A stretch of 40,292 nucleotides of DNA from Verrucomicrobiota bacterium (GCA_014382705.1 JACNJE010000073.1:1-40292), one strand, 5' to 3'; positions 1 to 7,921 are shown, counted from the stretch's first letter. Numbers and translations are program-made. Notes: generated by a model not told the origin, from the sequence alone.

Positions 1-19
1 AACTTATACACAATAAGTT
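1..19. repeat. AT-rich inverted repeat with a DnaA-box match
   Basis: AACTTAT (1-7) and ATAAGTT (13-19) are perfect inverted repeats around a 5-nt loop. The stretch TTATACACA at 4-12 fits the DnaA-box consensus TTATNCACA. It lies at the window edge, in an AT-rich patch unlike the rest of the window, so it could be a regulatory site, a terminator arm of the previous gene or chance. Confidence 0.3.
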
Positions 20-63
20 AAGTCGCCGAAAACCTTTTTTGATGAATAATGCAGGTTAGGAAG

Positions 64-77
64 CGCTTGGCCAAGCG
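64..77. repeat. HIP-like palindrome CGCTTGGCCAAGCG, copy 1
   Basis: Perfect 14-bp palindrome. The symmetry extends to 18 bp, AGCGCTTGGCCAAGCGCT at 62-79. Intergenic, about 100 bp upstream of the esterase start. Confidence 0.9.
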
Positions 78-178
78 CTGTCCCAAAGGTCACAAAGGGG
101 GAGAAGTTGGGCGTACGTGGCGGACGGCCTTGGGCGGGAACCATTGAATTCTGTAACCGACTGGCTGAACATCGCGTC

Positions 179-1282
179 ATGGCTCAGATGATGCAAAAAC
201 GTTTTATGCCGATATTGTTTGTGGCGATGTCTGTATCATCGCTGCCTGCCGCCGACAAGTTTGGCGAGCGGCTTGGCAGGCTCGATCGGAATAACGATGG
301 CAAGCTGTCGCGCGCGGAGGCGCCGAAATCGTTTCGCAAGTTCAAGTTCGATCACGCCGACCGCAACAAGGACGGTTTTCTCGACAAGCGGGAGATGGAT
401 TGGGTCTCCGAAAAGCTGGCGGAAAAAAAACAGGCTACGCCGTCCGAGCCGTCCGATCCTGTCGCGCCCGAGGCCGGGAAGATGACGGTAATTCGGGATG
501 TCGTCTATCGGAAGGGTGACAATGCCATTCAGGGCCGGAACCAGTTGGACATCTATTTGCCAAGCGACAAAAAAGGATTCCCGTTGCTGTTCTGGATTCA
601 TGGCGGCGGACTGCACAGCGGCGACAAGGCGAAAATCGCCAGGGTGGCCGGGCGTTTTGTCGCCGGGGGGATCGGCGTTGTGTCGGCGAACTACCGGCTG
701 TATCCCGAGGCCAAGTACCCGATGCAGATCGAGGACGTCGCGGAAGCGTTTGCTTGGGTACACCGGAACATCGCCAAGCACGGTGGCGATCCCAACAAAC
801 TTTTCGTGACCGGCGGTTCGGCCGGCGGGCACTTGACCGCTTTACTGACGATGGATGAGTCATTCCTGAAAAAACATGAATTGAGCGGCAGGGCGATACG
901 GGGTGCGATTCCCATCAGCGGCTTGATGGACGTGAGTCGGGTGGGCGCGGCTCGTCGAAACGGGGTGTGGGGAGGGAAGGCTTCCACTCACCGCGTTGCT
1001 TCCCCGCTGCACCACGCCCGGAAGGATGCCCCGCCGTTGCTCCTCCTTCACGCGGAGCATGACACCGCCGACCGCCGCCGGCAAAACCAGGCGATGTTCG
1101 ATGCGTTGAAAAAAGCCGGGCATCTTGATGTGTCCATCCACGAACTCAAGGATCGCACACATAACAGCATCCGGCCCAACCTCGTGGGTCGCAACGATCC
1201 CGGCGCACAACACATCCTGAAATTCATTCGTCGCCTTTGCGTCACTCAGATCATCAAAGGCGACGGTGGGAATCACCCTTAG
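179..1282 (+). CDS. Secreted EF-hand / alpha-beta hydrolase esterase (BD-FAE-like)
   Basis: Probable exported carboxylesterase of the alpha/beta hydrolase fold, about 367 aa from the ATG at 179. That start gives a good signal peptide (basic MAQMMQKRF, a hydrophobic core, then a likely cut near LPAAD); the frame is also open upstream to 107. Two EF-hand-type calcium loops follow, DRNNDGKLSRAE at about residues 36-47 and DRNKDGFLDKRE at about 61-72. The hydrolase domain has the HGGG oxyanion motif at about 141-144, the nucleophile elbow GGSAGG with Ser about 214, a likely Asp in HAEHD (about 295) and a His in RTHN (about 328). This layout matches acetyl-xylan or feruloyl esterase-like and lipase-like enzymes of the HSL/BD-FAE type. 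The substrate cannot be read from the sequence, though polysaccharide deacetylation is plausible. The last 15 or so residues look like an unrelated tail running to the next gene. Confidence 0.85.
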   Translation: MAQMMQKRFMPILFVAMSVSSLPAADKFGERLGRLDRNNDGKLSRAEAPKSFRKFKFDHADRNKDGFLDKREMDWVSEKLAEKKQATPSEPSDPVAPEAGKMTVIRDVVYRKGDNAIQGRNQLDIYLPSDKKGFPLLFWIHGGGLHSGDKAKIARVAGRFVAGGIGVVSANYRLYPEAKYPMQIEDVAEAFAWVHRNIAKHGGDPNKLFVTGGSAGGHLTALLTMDESFLKKHELSGRAIRGAIPISGLMDVSRVGAARRNGVWGGKASTHRVASPLHHARKDAPPLLLLHAEHDTADRRRQNQAMFDALKKAGHLDVSIHELKDRTHNSIRPNLVGRNDPGAQHILKFIRRLCVTQIIKGDGGNHP

Positions 1283-2401
1283 GTGCGACACACGATCGAT
1301 TCGCCTGACAAGGCTGCCGGCAAGTTGGGTGCGGACGGGGTGCGCTTGGCCGACTTCAACGGCGACGGGCTGCCCGACATCACCACCGGTTGGGAGCAGG
1401 GCGGGGCGATTGTCGTTTATCAAAACCCCGGCCCGGCCAAGGCCAAGGCCGCTTGGCCAAGCGTCACCGTTAGCCAAGTCGCCAGCCCGGAGGACGCTGT
1501 GTTTGCCGATCTCGACGGCGACGGGAATCTCGACGTGGTCAGTTCGTGCGAGGGCAAGGAACGCACCATGTACGTTCATTGGGCACCGGCCAAGCGGGCG
1601 GAGTATCTCAATCCAAGCGGCTGGGTGACCGAGGCCATCCCGGCGACGAGGCGGAAACAGTCGTGGATGTTCGCCGAGCCGGCGTAGATCGATAGGCGGG
1701 GCGGGGTTGACCTGTTCGTCTCGTCGAAGGGCGCCAACGGATCAATCGGCTGGCTGCGGCGCGATTCGGCAACAAAGCCCGGGCGCAATGCCGGTGCGTT
1801 CAAGTTCGTGAAATTGCGGCCGGCCGGTTGGATCATGACATTGAAGGCGCTGGACATGGATGGCGACGGCGACAGCGATTTGCTTTTCTCGGATCGAAAA
1901 GGGGCCAGACGCGGTGTGGGCTGGCTCGAGAACCCGGGAGGCGCAGCAGCGGATCATCCGGAGAGATGGACAGAACATACCGTCGGCGATCTCAATCACG
2001 ACGGTGCCCGCGACATAGTCTGCCCCACGCGAAATGGTGAAATCCTTCTGTTTGAAGGGCACGGAAACGAATGGAAGATTCAGACAACTCCGAACCCGTT
2101 CGGAGTGCCGCATGGGAAAGCGGTGGCGATCGGGGACATCGACCGGGACGGCCGGAACGATCTTTTTCACGTTGCGAACACGGGGCGAAACCGCGCCACC
2201 CCGGGTGCAAGCTGGACGAGCCAACGCCCCGACAAACCGTGGTCCGCCAAATGGAGCGTGACCGATGTAAGCGGGAATGTGGGTGTTAAATTTGATTTGA
2301 TGGAACTGGTGGATTTGGATAGAGACGGTGACTTGGATGCCGTCACCTGCGAGGAAGTTGATAACCTCGGGGTCTTCTGGTTTGAGAATCCGCTATATTG
2401 A
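1283..2401 (+). pseudogene. VCBS/FG-GAP repeat protein, interrupted by an in-frame stop
   Basis: One continuous frame encodes beta-propeller-type repeats with calcium-loop signatures (DFNGDGLPD, DLDGDGNLD, DMDGDGDSD, DIDRDGRND, DLDRDGDLD). It is broken by a TAG at 1685-1687. The 40 codons after that stop stay open and continue the fold (DLFVSSKGANGSIGWL) into the ATG-initiated part at 1808, so both parts belong to one ancestral gene of about 373 codons. The 5' end begins at a GTG directly after the esterase stop and has no signal peptide, although such proteins are normally exported, so the N-terminus is probably also lost. The part near HTVGDLNHDG seems shortened as well. I call it a pseudogene; two separate short proteins or a sequencing error at 1685 remain possible. 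Confidence 0.75.
1450..1463. repeat. HIP-like palindrome, copy 2
   Basis: Perfect CGCTTGGCCAAGCG inside the VCBS pseudogene, read in frame as AWPS. Confidence 0.9.
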
Positions 2402-2458
2402 GTTGGGGTGGGCGGCGCTCGCTCGTTGGGGTGGGCGGCGCTCGCTCGTTGGGGTGGG
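2402..2458. repeat. Short tandem repeat, 23-bp unit
   Basis: Two identical adjacent 23-bp units (2402-2424 and 2425-2447), each starting GTTGGGGTGGGCGGCGC, plus an 11-bp partial third unit (2448-2458). It fills the gap between the VCBS pseudogene stop and the next gene. Confidence 0.9.
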
Positions 2459-2480
2459 TTGAGGTAGTTTTGGCGGTGAC

Positions 2481-3521
2481 ATGGATTCCGGTTTTGCGAA
2501 ATACGACATCACGCAGGATTACGCCTGGAATTTTGACCATGCACCGGAGCCGGGTGACGATGCGGTTCCGGGTGTTGGGGGAGACTGGTCGTATTGTGGT
2601 GTTCCGGTGGACTCGCCGCTCGGCATCGCGGCGGGACCATTGCTCAATGGGAAGTGGCTGCTTTACTATGCCGCGCTTGGTTTCGATATCTTGACGTACA
2701 AGACGGTGCGGAGTTGCGAACGGGCGTCATACAGTTTGCCGAATCTGCAGCCAATCGCTTGGCCAAGCGGGGGGACGTTTCCGGATGAAGTTGGCGTGAC
2801 CGGGACGATGCAGGGCAGTTGGGCGGTGTCGTTTGGAATGCCATCGAAGCCGCCCCGGTATTGGCGGGATGACGTTGCGGCGACGCGCGACCGCTTGGCC
2901 AAGCGCAAGTTTCTGTGCGTCTCGGTGGTTGCCACGGCGGAGCATGACTGGTCAATCGATGACCTCGCCGCAGACTACGCGCAATGCGCCAACTGGGCGG
3001 CCGAGAGTGGCGCGGACGGGGTGGAGGCCAATTTCAGTTGCCCGAATGTCAGCAGCGTCGATGGTCAGCTTTATCTCAATCCAACCGATGCGGGGATCGT
3101 GGCGGCCAAGCTGCGGGAGGTGATCCCGGACAAGCCGTTGCTGTTGAAGGTGGGGCACATCGAGCACCGGGAAACGGCGCACGCATTGCTGGAGGCGGTT
3201 GTTCCGTTTGCCGACGCGTTGGTGATGGTCAACGGCCTGTCGGCGAAGGTGCGGCAGCCAGGCGGTGGGCTGCTTTTTGAGGGACAATGCCGGGGCCTCG
3301 CCGGGGAGGCGATCCGCGAGACGGCGCTGGGGCAGTTAGCCTTGTTTGACGGGTTGATCCGGGAGTTTGGGATGGATGTGCGCCTGGTGGGAGTGGGCGG
3401 GCTTGGCCAAGCGGCGGATGTCCGGGCGTGCCTCGACCGGGGCTGCGAGGCGGTGCAGTTTGCCACGGCGGCGATGGTGGATCCCGGTTTGGGCTTGGCC
3501 ATCCGGCGGAACGGTTTTTAA
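2481..3521 (+). CDS. Dihydroorotate dehydrogenase-like FMN TIM-barrel protein
   Basis: A 346-aa flavoprotein of the dihydroorotate dehydrogenase / dihydropyrimidine dehydrogenase-like barrel family. Visible family signatures are the N-terminal SPLGIAAGPLLNG followed by ALGFDILTYKTV, the substrate/FMN loop NFSCPN at about residues 184-189, a barrel strand with lysine LLLKVGH, VNGLS, and the phosphate-binding GVGGLGQAADV near the C-terminus with FATAAMVDP. Known relatives oxidise dihydroorotate to orotate in pyrimidine synthesis, but the N-terminal region differs enough that I would not name it pyrD. It has two in-frame palindrome copies (2756, 2892) and a third near-perfect one (3400). The stop lies 8 nt before the coaE start, suggesting co-transcription. 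Confidence 0.75.
   Translation: MDSGFAKYDITQDYAWNFDHAPEPGDDAVPGVGGDWSYCGVPVDSPLGIAAGPLLNGKWLLYYAALGFDILTYKTVRSCERASYSLPNLQPIAWPSGGTFPDEVGVTGTMQGSWAVSFGMPSKPPRYWRDDVAATRDRLAKRKFLCVSVVATAEHDWSIDDLAADYAQCANWAAESGADGVEANFSCPNVSSVDGQLYLNPTDAGIVAAKLREVIPDKPLLLKVGHIEHRETAHALLEAVVPFADALVMVNGLSAKVRQPGGGLLFEGQCRGLAGEAIRETALGQLALFDGLIREFGMDVRLVGVGGLGQAADVRACLDRGCEAVQFATAAMVDPGLGLAIRRNGF
2756..2769. repeat. HIP-like palindrome, copy 3
   Basis: Perfect 14-mer inside the flavoprotein gene, read as IAWPSG. Confidence 0.9.
2892..2905. repeat. HIP-like palindrome, copy 4
   Basis: Perfect 14-mer inside the flavoprotein gene, read as DRLAKRK, 123 bp after copy 3 and in a different frame. Confidence 0.9.
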
Positions 3522-3529
3522 TCGGGATG

Positions 3530-4126
3530 ATGACTCGACTGGGACTCACGGGCGGAATCGGGATGGGCAAGTCCACGGCGGCGGAGCTGTTGGCCAAGCG
3601 CGGCGTGCCGGTGACCGACTCGGACGTATTGGCCCGCGAACTGGTCGAGCCGGGCCAAGCGGCGCTGGGGGAGATCGCCGGGGCGTTCGGAGAGGAGGTG
3701 TTGCGGGAAGACGGCTCGTTGGATCGGGCGAGAGTGGCTGCGCTGGTTTTCAGCGATTCAACGGCCCGCGAAAAGCTGGAGGGCATACTGCATCCGCGCA
3801 TCCGCGAGGCGAGGCAGGCCCGGCTCGACCGCTGGGCGGCGGACGGTGAGCGGCTGGCGGTGGCGGTGATTCCGCTGCTGTTCGAGACGCGGGCCGAGGC
3901 GAGCTTCGACAAGATCGTCTGCGTGGCCTGTTCGCCGGAGGCGCAGCAGGTGCGCCTCCGGGAGCGCGCCTGGAGCGACGATCAGATCAGCAGCCGGCTT
4001 GCGGCGCAGATGCCGGTCGATGAGAAAATGAACCGCTCGGATCATGTCGTCTGGACCGACGGCACGATCGAGGCGCACGCCGCTCAATGGGATGCGCTGC
4101 TCTCGTCCTGGGGCTTGGAGGCCTGA
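3530..4126 (+). CDS. coaE: Dephospho-CoA kinase
   Basis: Phosphorylates the 3'-hydroxyl of dephospho-CoA, the last step of coenzyme A synthesis, in the cytoplasm. About 198 aa, the normal family length. The P-loop GLTGGIGMGKST is at the N-terminus, followed by the DSDVLARE acceptor-site motif, LHPRIREA, the PLLFE motif and the C-terminal lid/helix region with RLRERAW. ATG codons occur at 3527 and 3530; I use 3530, which puts the P-loop close to the start as is usual. The reading frame runs open upstream into the flavoprotein gene but that part is out-of-frame shadow. The 3' end overlaps the oppositely oriented membrane protein gene by 43 bp. Confidence 0.93.
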   Translation: MTRLGLTGGIGMGKSTAAELLAKRGVPVTDSDVLARELVEPGQAALGEIAGAFGEEVLREDGSLDRARVAALVFSDSTAREKLEGILHPRIREARQARLDRWAADGERLAVAVIPLLFETRAEASFDKIVCVACSPEAQQVRLRERAWSDDQISSRLAAQMPVDEKMNRSDHVVWTDGTIEAHAAQWDALLSSWGLEA

Positions 4127-4491
4127 TCGTCGATCGGGGGTTCCTCCACCGGGACATCTTTTTTGCCCAAGCCGGCCACCGCGATCACCCAGCCACCGAA
4201 GAGGGTTCCGGCGATGCTGGATGGGATGCCGGAGAGGATGCCGGCGATGAGTGCTTTGCCCAGCGCTTGGGTGAAACTGTCACGGTTGAGCAGTTTCTGG
4301 ATCAGAAACACACCGGTGGCACCCGAGAAAAAGGCGAGTATGCAGGAGACCGGCAGGGCGAGGCCGACCGTGGCCATTGTCGCCCCAAAAAAGGCGTTAT
4401 CGACGAGAAACACCCAGACGCCGCTGAGCCGGTGCAGTTGAAATCTTTCCCGTCGAGCAGCTTTTGCGGGGAGTTTCGGGGGATGTACCAT
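4084..4491 (-). CDS. Small hypothetical membrane protein
   Basis: A 135-aa protein I do not recognise. It has a basic N-terminus (KLPAKAARRERFQ), two or three hydrophobic segments (about residues 23-43, 44-65 and 80-107), the last with small-residue packing (GILSGIPSSIAGTLFGG), and an acidic hydrophilic tail ending SKPQDESSASH. It is probably an inner-membrane protein with a cytoplasmic N-terminus. It is the last gene of the leftward cluster, 14 nt after DUF2203, and overlaps the coaE 3' end. The overlap and lack of a known family leave some doubt, but the membrane pattern is coherent. Confidence 0.6.
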   Translation of the reverse strand: MVHPPKLPAKAARRERFQLHRLSGVWVFLVDNAFFGATMATVGLALPVSCILAFFSGATGVFLIQKLLNRDSFTQALGKALIAGILSGIPSSIAGTLFGGWVIAVAGLGKKDVPVEEPPIDDQASKPQDESSASH

Positions 4492-4505
4492 TTCAGTTTC
4501 CCGAT

Positions 4506-4889
4506 TTACAAAGGCTCCCGGTTATCGTATCCGGCATCCAGCTCATGCCAGTGGGCGATGTCGTCCTCGTCCTTCTCCCAGCAGAGAAACACCTCGCGGG
4601 TGCCGCGCCGGGAGGGGAAGTCGACGAGGCCTCGGTCGGCGTCCTTGACCTGGATTTCGTGTTTCTTGAATTCGCCGAGGATGCCCTGAAGCTTTGACAG
4701 GAGCTTGATGGAGTGATTGACCGAGTTGCCGCCGACGTCGGACTGGGCAGTCATCATGCTGTCGACGCGCCGGCTGACCTCGGCGTATTCGTGGCGCAGT
4801 TGGTTCATTTGCTCCAGCCATTCCCTGATCGTGGGCATCATGGCGCGGGCCTCCGCAAGCGTGTAATGTTTGCTGAAACGGTAGGCCAT
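4506..4889 (-). CDS. DUF2203-family protein
   Basis: A 127-aa soluble protein beginning MAYRFSKHYTLAEARAMMP. The opening F-S-x-x-Y-T-x-x-E-A pattern, a central coiled helix (about residues 25-75) and the C-terminal WEKDEDDIAHWHELDAGYD segment match the DUF2203 family as I remember it. The function is unknown. Its ATG overlaps the TGA of the TPR gene (TGATG), with AAGGAGG just upstream, so translation is probably coupled to that gene. Confidence 0.75.
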   Translation of the reverse strand: MAYRFSKHYTLAEARAMMPTIREWLEQMNQLRHEYAEVSRRVDSMMTAQSDVGGNSVNHSIKLLSKLQGILGEFKKHEIQVKDADRGLVDFPSRRGTREVFLCWEKDEDDIAHWHELDAGYDNREPL

Positions 4890-6715
4890 CACCCCTCCTT
4901 TTTCTCGGGGTGGAGTTTCTGGCGAAGCACCTTGGTGGGGGTAATCTCGTAGGCCCGCTGCCAGGCGGCTGCGGCCTCGTCCGCTTGGCCAAGCTTGTGC
5001 CGCACATTGCCGAGCTGCTCGAGCAGGTAGGCGTCGGGGGCGGTCATTTTTTTCTCCTGATCGAGCAGCAGGCCAAGCGCGGTTTCCCACTCGGCCCGGG
5101 CTTTGTCCGCTTGGCCAAGCGCGTGGAGCGTGTCGCCGATATGCTCGTGGATTGTGGCGTCCGGCTCCTCCTTGGTGAGTCCGGCGGCGCGGCGTAACTC
5201 GGCGAGCGCCTCCTCATGCTTGCCTTGCCGGTAGTAGAGCCAGCCGAGGCTGTCGACGTAGGCGGCGTTGTCGGGGGCGAGTTCGTTTGCCCGGGTGATG
5301 TGCTTGACCGCCTCGTCGAGGTTGCGGTTGATGTCGGCCCACATATAGCCGAGGTAGTTCATGGCGTTGTGGTATTCGGGGGACATCCCGATGGCCTTCT
5401 CGAAGGTGGCGTGGGCCGTATCGTACTGGCGGTTGCGCTCGTAGGCGGCGCCCAGCTGGAAATAGAAAAAGTGCGTGAGCCGGTTTTTTTCCTTGGCCTG
5501 AGCCAGTTCCTCCGCCTCGAGCAGGTTCTCGATGGCCTTCGGGTATTGGTGGAGGGAACTGTGGGCGAGGCCGGCGTAAAACTTGTTGATGAAACTCGGC
5601 TTGAACTGCGCGTCGGCGTTCTTGAGGGTGGCGAGTGTGGCGCTGGGGTTGTTTTGGAACAGGCGCACGCCGGCCAGTTCGTAGTAGGCCGGTTCGAACT
5701 TGGGATTGATCTTGAGGACGGTCTCAAAGTGGGCGGCCGCCTCGTCGAGTTTGTCGAGGTCTCGCTTGATGCCGCCGAGCACGAACAACGCGCGCTCGTT
5801 GGTGGGGCGCTCGCGAAGGATGGCCTCGAGCTGCTTGGCGGCATCCTGGCTCTTGTCCGTCCGCAGGTAAAGGTCGGCCAACTGCTCGCGGACGTTGAGC
5901 AGCCCGGGGTTGAGTTCGATCAACTGGATGTATAGCGCGATGGCCTTGCCGTTCTCGCCCCATATCTTGTAATAGTCAGCCAAGCGATGCAGGGTCAGTG
6001 GATTCTCCGGCGAGAGCGCGCTGGCCCGGTCGAGGCTGGTGATGATGCCGGACTTGATCTCGTCCATCTTGGTTCGGGCAGCCAGCCCCGTGTCGCGGTA
6101 CAGGTCGGCGATGCCGAGCCAATAATCCGGGTCGTTCCGCTCCTTGGTGAGCGCGGTGTCGAGTGCCTTGAAGGCGTCGTCAAACCGCTTCGCCGCGGCA
6201 TGGAGCTTGGCCAGGCCACGAATGGAGATCAGGGTCGGGTTCGCCTTGGCCAAGGCGGCCTCGAAGGCGGCGATGGCCTCGTCCGGCTGTCCGGCCTGCT
6301 GGTAGGCGAGGCCAAGCCACTCGTGTGTCGCCGCCGACTCCGGGCTGGCCGCTTGGCCAAGCCGAAGAATCTCGATGGCCTTGTCGGTTTTCTTCTTTTG
6401 AAGGAAATGCCCGGCGGCCCGGATGACCACGGTTACCTGTGAGGGATCGGCCTTGGCGGCGGCCTCGAGGTGCTTGAGGGAGTCGGCCGGTTTGTGGCGC
6501 AGCTCGAGGCTGCGGCTGGTCAGGTAATGCGCGAGCCCCTCGACGCGGTTGCGGTACTCCGGGGTGTCCGGCTCGTCCAGTTCCTCGAGGTTCAGCCCGT
6601 GGATGCCGGAGGGGACGCCGGGGCGCGGCTTGGCCAAGGGTGTACTGCTGCAGCCGGGGCCGAGCCACAGCAGGGCCAGCCCCATGGACAGTCTGATCTG
6701 TGAACCGCGTCTCAT
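4889..6715 (-). CDS. Large tetratricopeptide-repeat protein, probable lipoprotein
   Basis: A 608-aa protein made almost wholly of TPR helices from about residue 50 to 595. Signatures such as AATHEWLGLAYQQAGQPDEA, ALFVLGGIKRDLDKLDEAA and VDSLGWLYYRQGKHEEALAE recur at about 34-residue spacing. The N-terminus is basic and hydrophobic (SMGLALLWLGPGC), with a cysteine that could be lipidated, although P at -2 is not an ideal lipobox. TPR arrays are protein-binding scaffolds; the partner is unknown, and envelope assembly is a reasonable guess. One perfect palindrome copy lies in it and several near copies encode TPR linkers (LGQAD, LGQAA). It sits in the leftward cluster between the COX24-type gene and DUF2203. 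Confidence 0.85.
   Translation of the reverse strand: MRRGSQIRLSMGLALLWLGPGCSSTPLAKPRPGVPSGIHGLNLEELDEPDTPEYRNRVEGLAHYLTSRSLELRHKPADSLKHLEAAAKADPSQVTVVIRAAGHFLQKKKTDKAIEILRLGQAASPESAATHEWLGLAYQQAGQPDEAIAAFEAALAKANPTLISIRGLAKLHAAAKRFDDAFKALDTALTKERNDPDYWLGIADLYRDTGLAARTKMDEIKSGIITSLDRASALSPENPLTLHRLADYYKIWGENGKAIALYIQLIELNPGLLNVREQLADLYLRTDKSQDAAKQLEAILRERPTNERALFVLGGIKRDLDKLDEAAAHFETVLKINPKFEPAYYELAGVRLFQNNPSATLATLKNADAQFKPSFINKFYAGLAHSSLHQYPKAIENLLEAEELAQAKEKNRLTHFFYFQLGAAYERNRQYDTAHATFEKAIGMSPEYHNAMNYLGYMWADINRNLDEAVKHITRANELAPDNAAYVDSLGWLYYRQGKHEEALAELRRAAGLTKEEPDATIHEHIGDTLHALGQADKARAEWETALGLLLDQEKKMTAPDAYLLEQLGNVRHKLGQADEAAAAWQRAYEITPTKVLRQKLHPEKKEG
5108..5121. repeat. HIP-like palindrome, copy 5
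   Basis: Perfect 14-mer inside the TPR gene, read on the minus strand as ALGQAD in a TPR linker. Confidence 0.9.
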
Positions 6716-6758
6716 GGTCGGAGGTTCACCCGGAACGGCGGCCGCGCCGATTCCCCGG

Positions 6759-6860
6759 CTACTTCTGCCAGGTGCGTTTCTTGTGGCGGTTGGCGCGGGA
6801 TTTCTTCTTGCGCTTGTGCTTGTTGATCTTCGCTTTCCGGCGTTTCTTCAGTGAACCCAT
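6759..6860 (-). CDS. AURKAIP1/COX24-domain small basic protein
   Basis: A 33-codon ORF reading MGSLKKRRKAKINKHKRKKK and then SRANRHKKRTWQK before TAG. The pattern K-K-R-R-x-K-I-N-K-H-K-x-x-K and the RxNRHKKRTW ending are those of the bacterial AURKAIP1/COX24 C-terminal domain, related to the mitochondrial small-subunit ribosomal protein mS38. The charge and size fit a ribosome-associated protein. It lies between hisG (41 nt) and the TPR gene (43 nt) on the same strand. It is easily missed because of its length, but the match to the family pattern is strong. Confidence 0.85.
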   Translation of the reverse strand: MGSLKKRRKAKINKHKRKKKSRANRHKKRTWQK

Positions 6861-6901
6861 GTATGTCTTGTTTTCGTGGTCTTCTTTCTCAGTTTGTCAA
6901 A

Positions 6902-7783
6902 TCAATGGACAACCTTGTTGAGCGGATACTCAATGATGCCCTCGGCCCCGGCGGTCTTGAGCGCCGGGATAATCTCCCGCGCAACAACCTCCTCGATGAC
7001 GGTCTCGACCGCCACCCAGCCGTCGCCGCTCAGGCCGGAGACGGTTGGATTACGCAAGGCGGGCAGCTTTTTCAACACCTTTGACAGGTTTTTTTCCTCG
7101 ATGTTGAACTTCATCCCGACCCGGGTCTCGGCGTCGAGCGCGCCCCGCAGGAGCATGGCGATGGTCTCGATCTTGCCGCGCTTCCAGTCATTCTTCCAGG
7201 TTTGGCGGTTGGAAATCAGGCGGGGAGTGGAAACCAGCAGCTCGTCGATGATTCGCAATTTGTTGGCCACAAGGCTTGAGCCGGTCTCAGTGACCTCGAC
7301 GATGGCGTCAACCAGTTCGCGGGCCTTCACCTCCGTGGCGCCCCACGAAAACTCGACGCTGGCCTTGACGCCGTTCTTGCGGAGGTAGCGCCGTGTGAGG
7401 TTGACGACCTCGGTGGCGATCCGTTTGCCTTTAAGGCCCTTGACGCTTTTGATCGGCGACTCCTCTGGAACGCACAGCACCCAGCGGGCGGGGCGGCGGG
7501 TGGCGCGGCTGAACAGCAGCTCGGTCACCTCGTGCACCTTGGAGCCGTTCTCCATGATCCAGTCCAGCCCGGTGATGCCGCAGTCGAGGTAGCCCAGCTC
7601 GACGTAGCGGCTGATCTCCTGCGCGCGGATGAGTCGAATCTCGATCTCCGGGTCGTCCACGTACGGCACCAGCGAACGGCTGCTGACGCGGATGTTGAAC
7701 CCGGCCTTGGCCATCTTCTCGATGGTTGGCTTTTCCAGGCTGCCCTTGGGCAGGCCGAACCTCAGGAGTTTCGCTTTACTCAT
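6902..7783 (-). CDS. hisG: ATP phosphoribosyltransferase, long form
   Basis: Catalyses the first step of histidine synthesis, joining ATP and PRPP. About 293 aa from the ATG at 7783 (MSKAKLLRFGLPKGSLE); the frame is open further upstream but this start gives the usual N-terminus. Family features include LPKGSLE, the LDCGITGLDWI strand, EVVNLTRRYL, and a PRPP-loop region VEVTETGSSLVANKLRII. The C-terminal ACT-like regulatory domain (about residues 210-293, with KKLPALRNPTVSGL) marks the hexameric, histidine-inhibited long form, which does not need HisZ. It overlaps the preceding 40-aa gene by 8 nt and is separated from hisC-hisD by about 9 kb. Confidence 0.95.
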   Translation of the reverse strand: MSKAKLLRFGLPKGSLEKPTIEKMAKAGFNIRVSSRSLVPYVDDPEIEIRLIRAQEISRYVELGYLDCGITGLDWIMENGSKVHEVTELLFSRATRRPARWVLCVPEESPIKSVKGLKGKRIATEVVNLTRRYLRKNGVKASVEFSWGATEVKARELVDAIVEVTETGSSLVANKLRIIDELLVSTPRLISNRQTWKNDWKRGKIETIAMLLRGALDAETRVGMKFNIEEKNLSKVLKKLPALRNPTVSGLSGDGWVAVETVIEEVVAREIIPALKTAGAEGIIEYPLNKVVH

Positions 7784-7898
7784 CGGTTTGCCGCCGCGCG
7801 GCCAGTTTGGCCCGGGCACGAATGTAGCGCTTGGTCGATTGCTTCACCCGGGTGGCCGGGTTGAATCGCCATGTCCTGCGCGGCAGTTTGATGTTCAT
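7776..7898 (-). CDS. 40-aa basic hypothetical protein
   Basis: Short ORF beginning MNIKLPRRTWRFNPATRVKQ and ending RAKLAARRQTDE. About a third of its residues are Arg or Lys, suggesting nucleic acid or ribosome binding. The stop overlaps the hisG start (ATGAGTAA), and the gene follows purN by 23 nt on the same strand, so the position is that of a real, translationally coupled gene. I do not know a named family for it. An upstream in-frame-looking ATG in another frame (7912) gives a shadow ORF and was not used. Confidence 0.6.
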   Translation of the reverse strand: MNIKLPRRTWRFNPATRVKQSTKRYIRARAKLAARRQTDE

Positions 7899-7921
7899 TT
7901 TCATACTCCATGCGGAGTGTG

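Noticed and set aside
1685-1687. TAG read as an amino acid or by read-through
   Set aside because: All other genes here use TAG as a normal stop and no recoding signal is seen.
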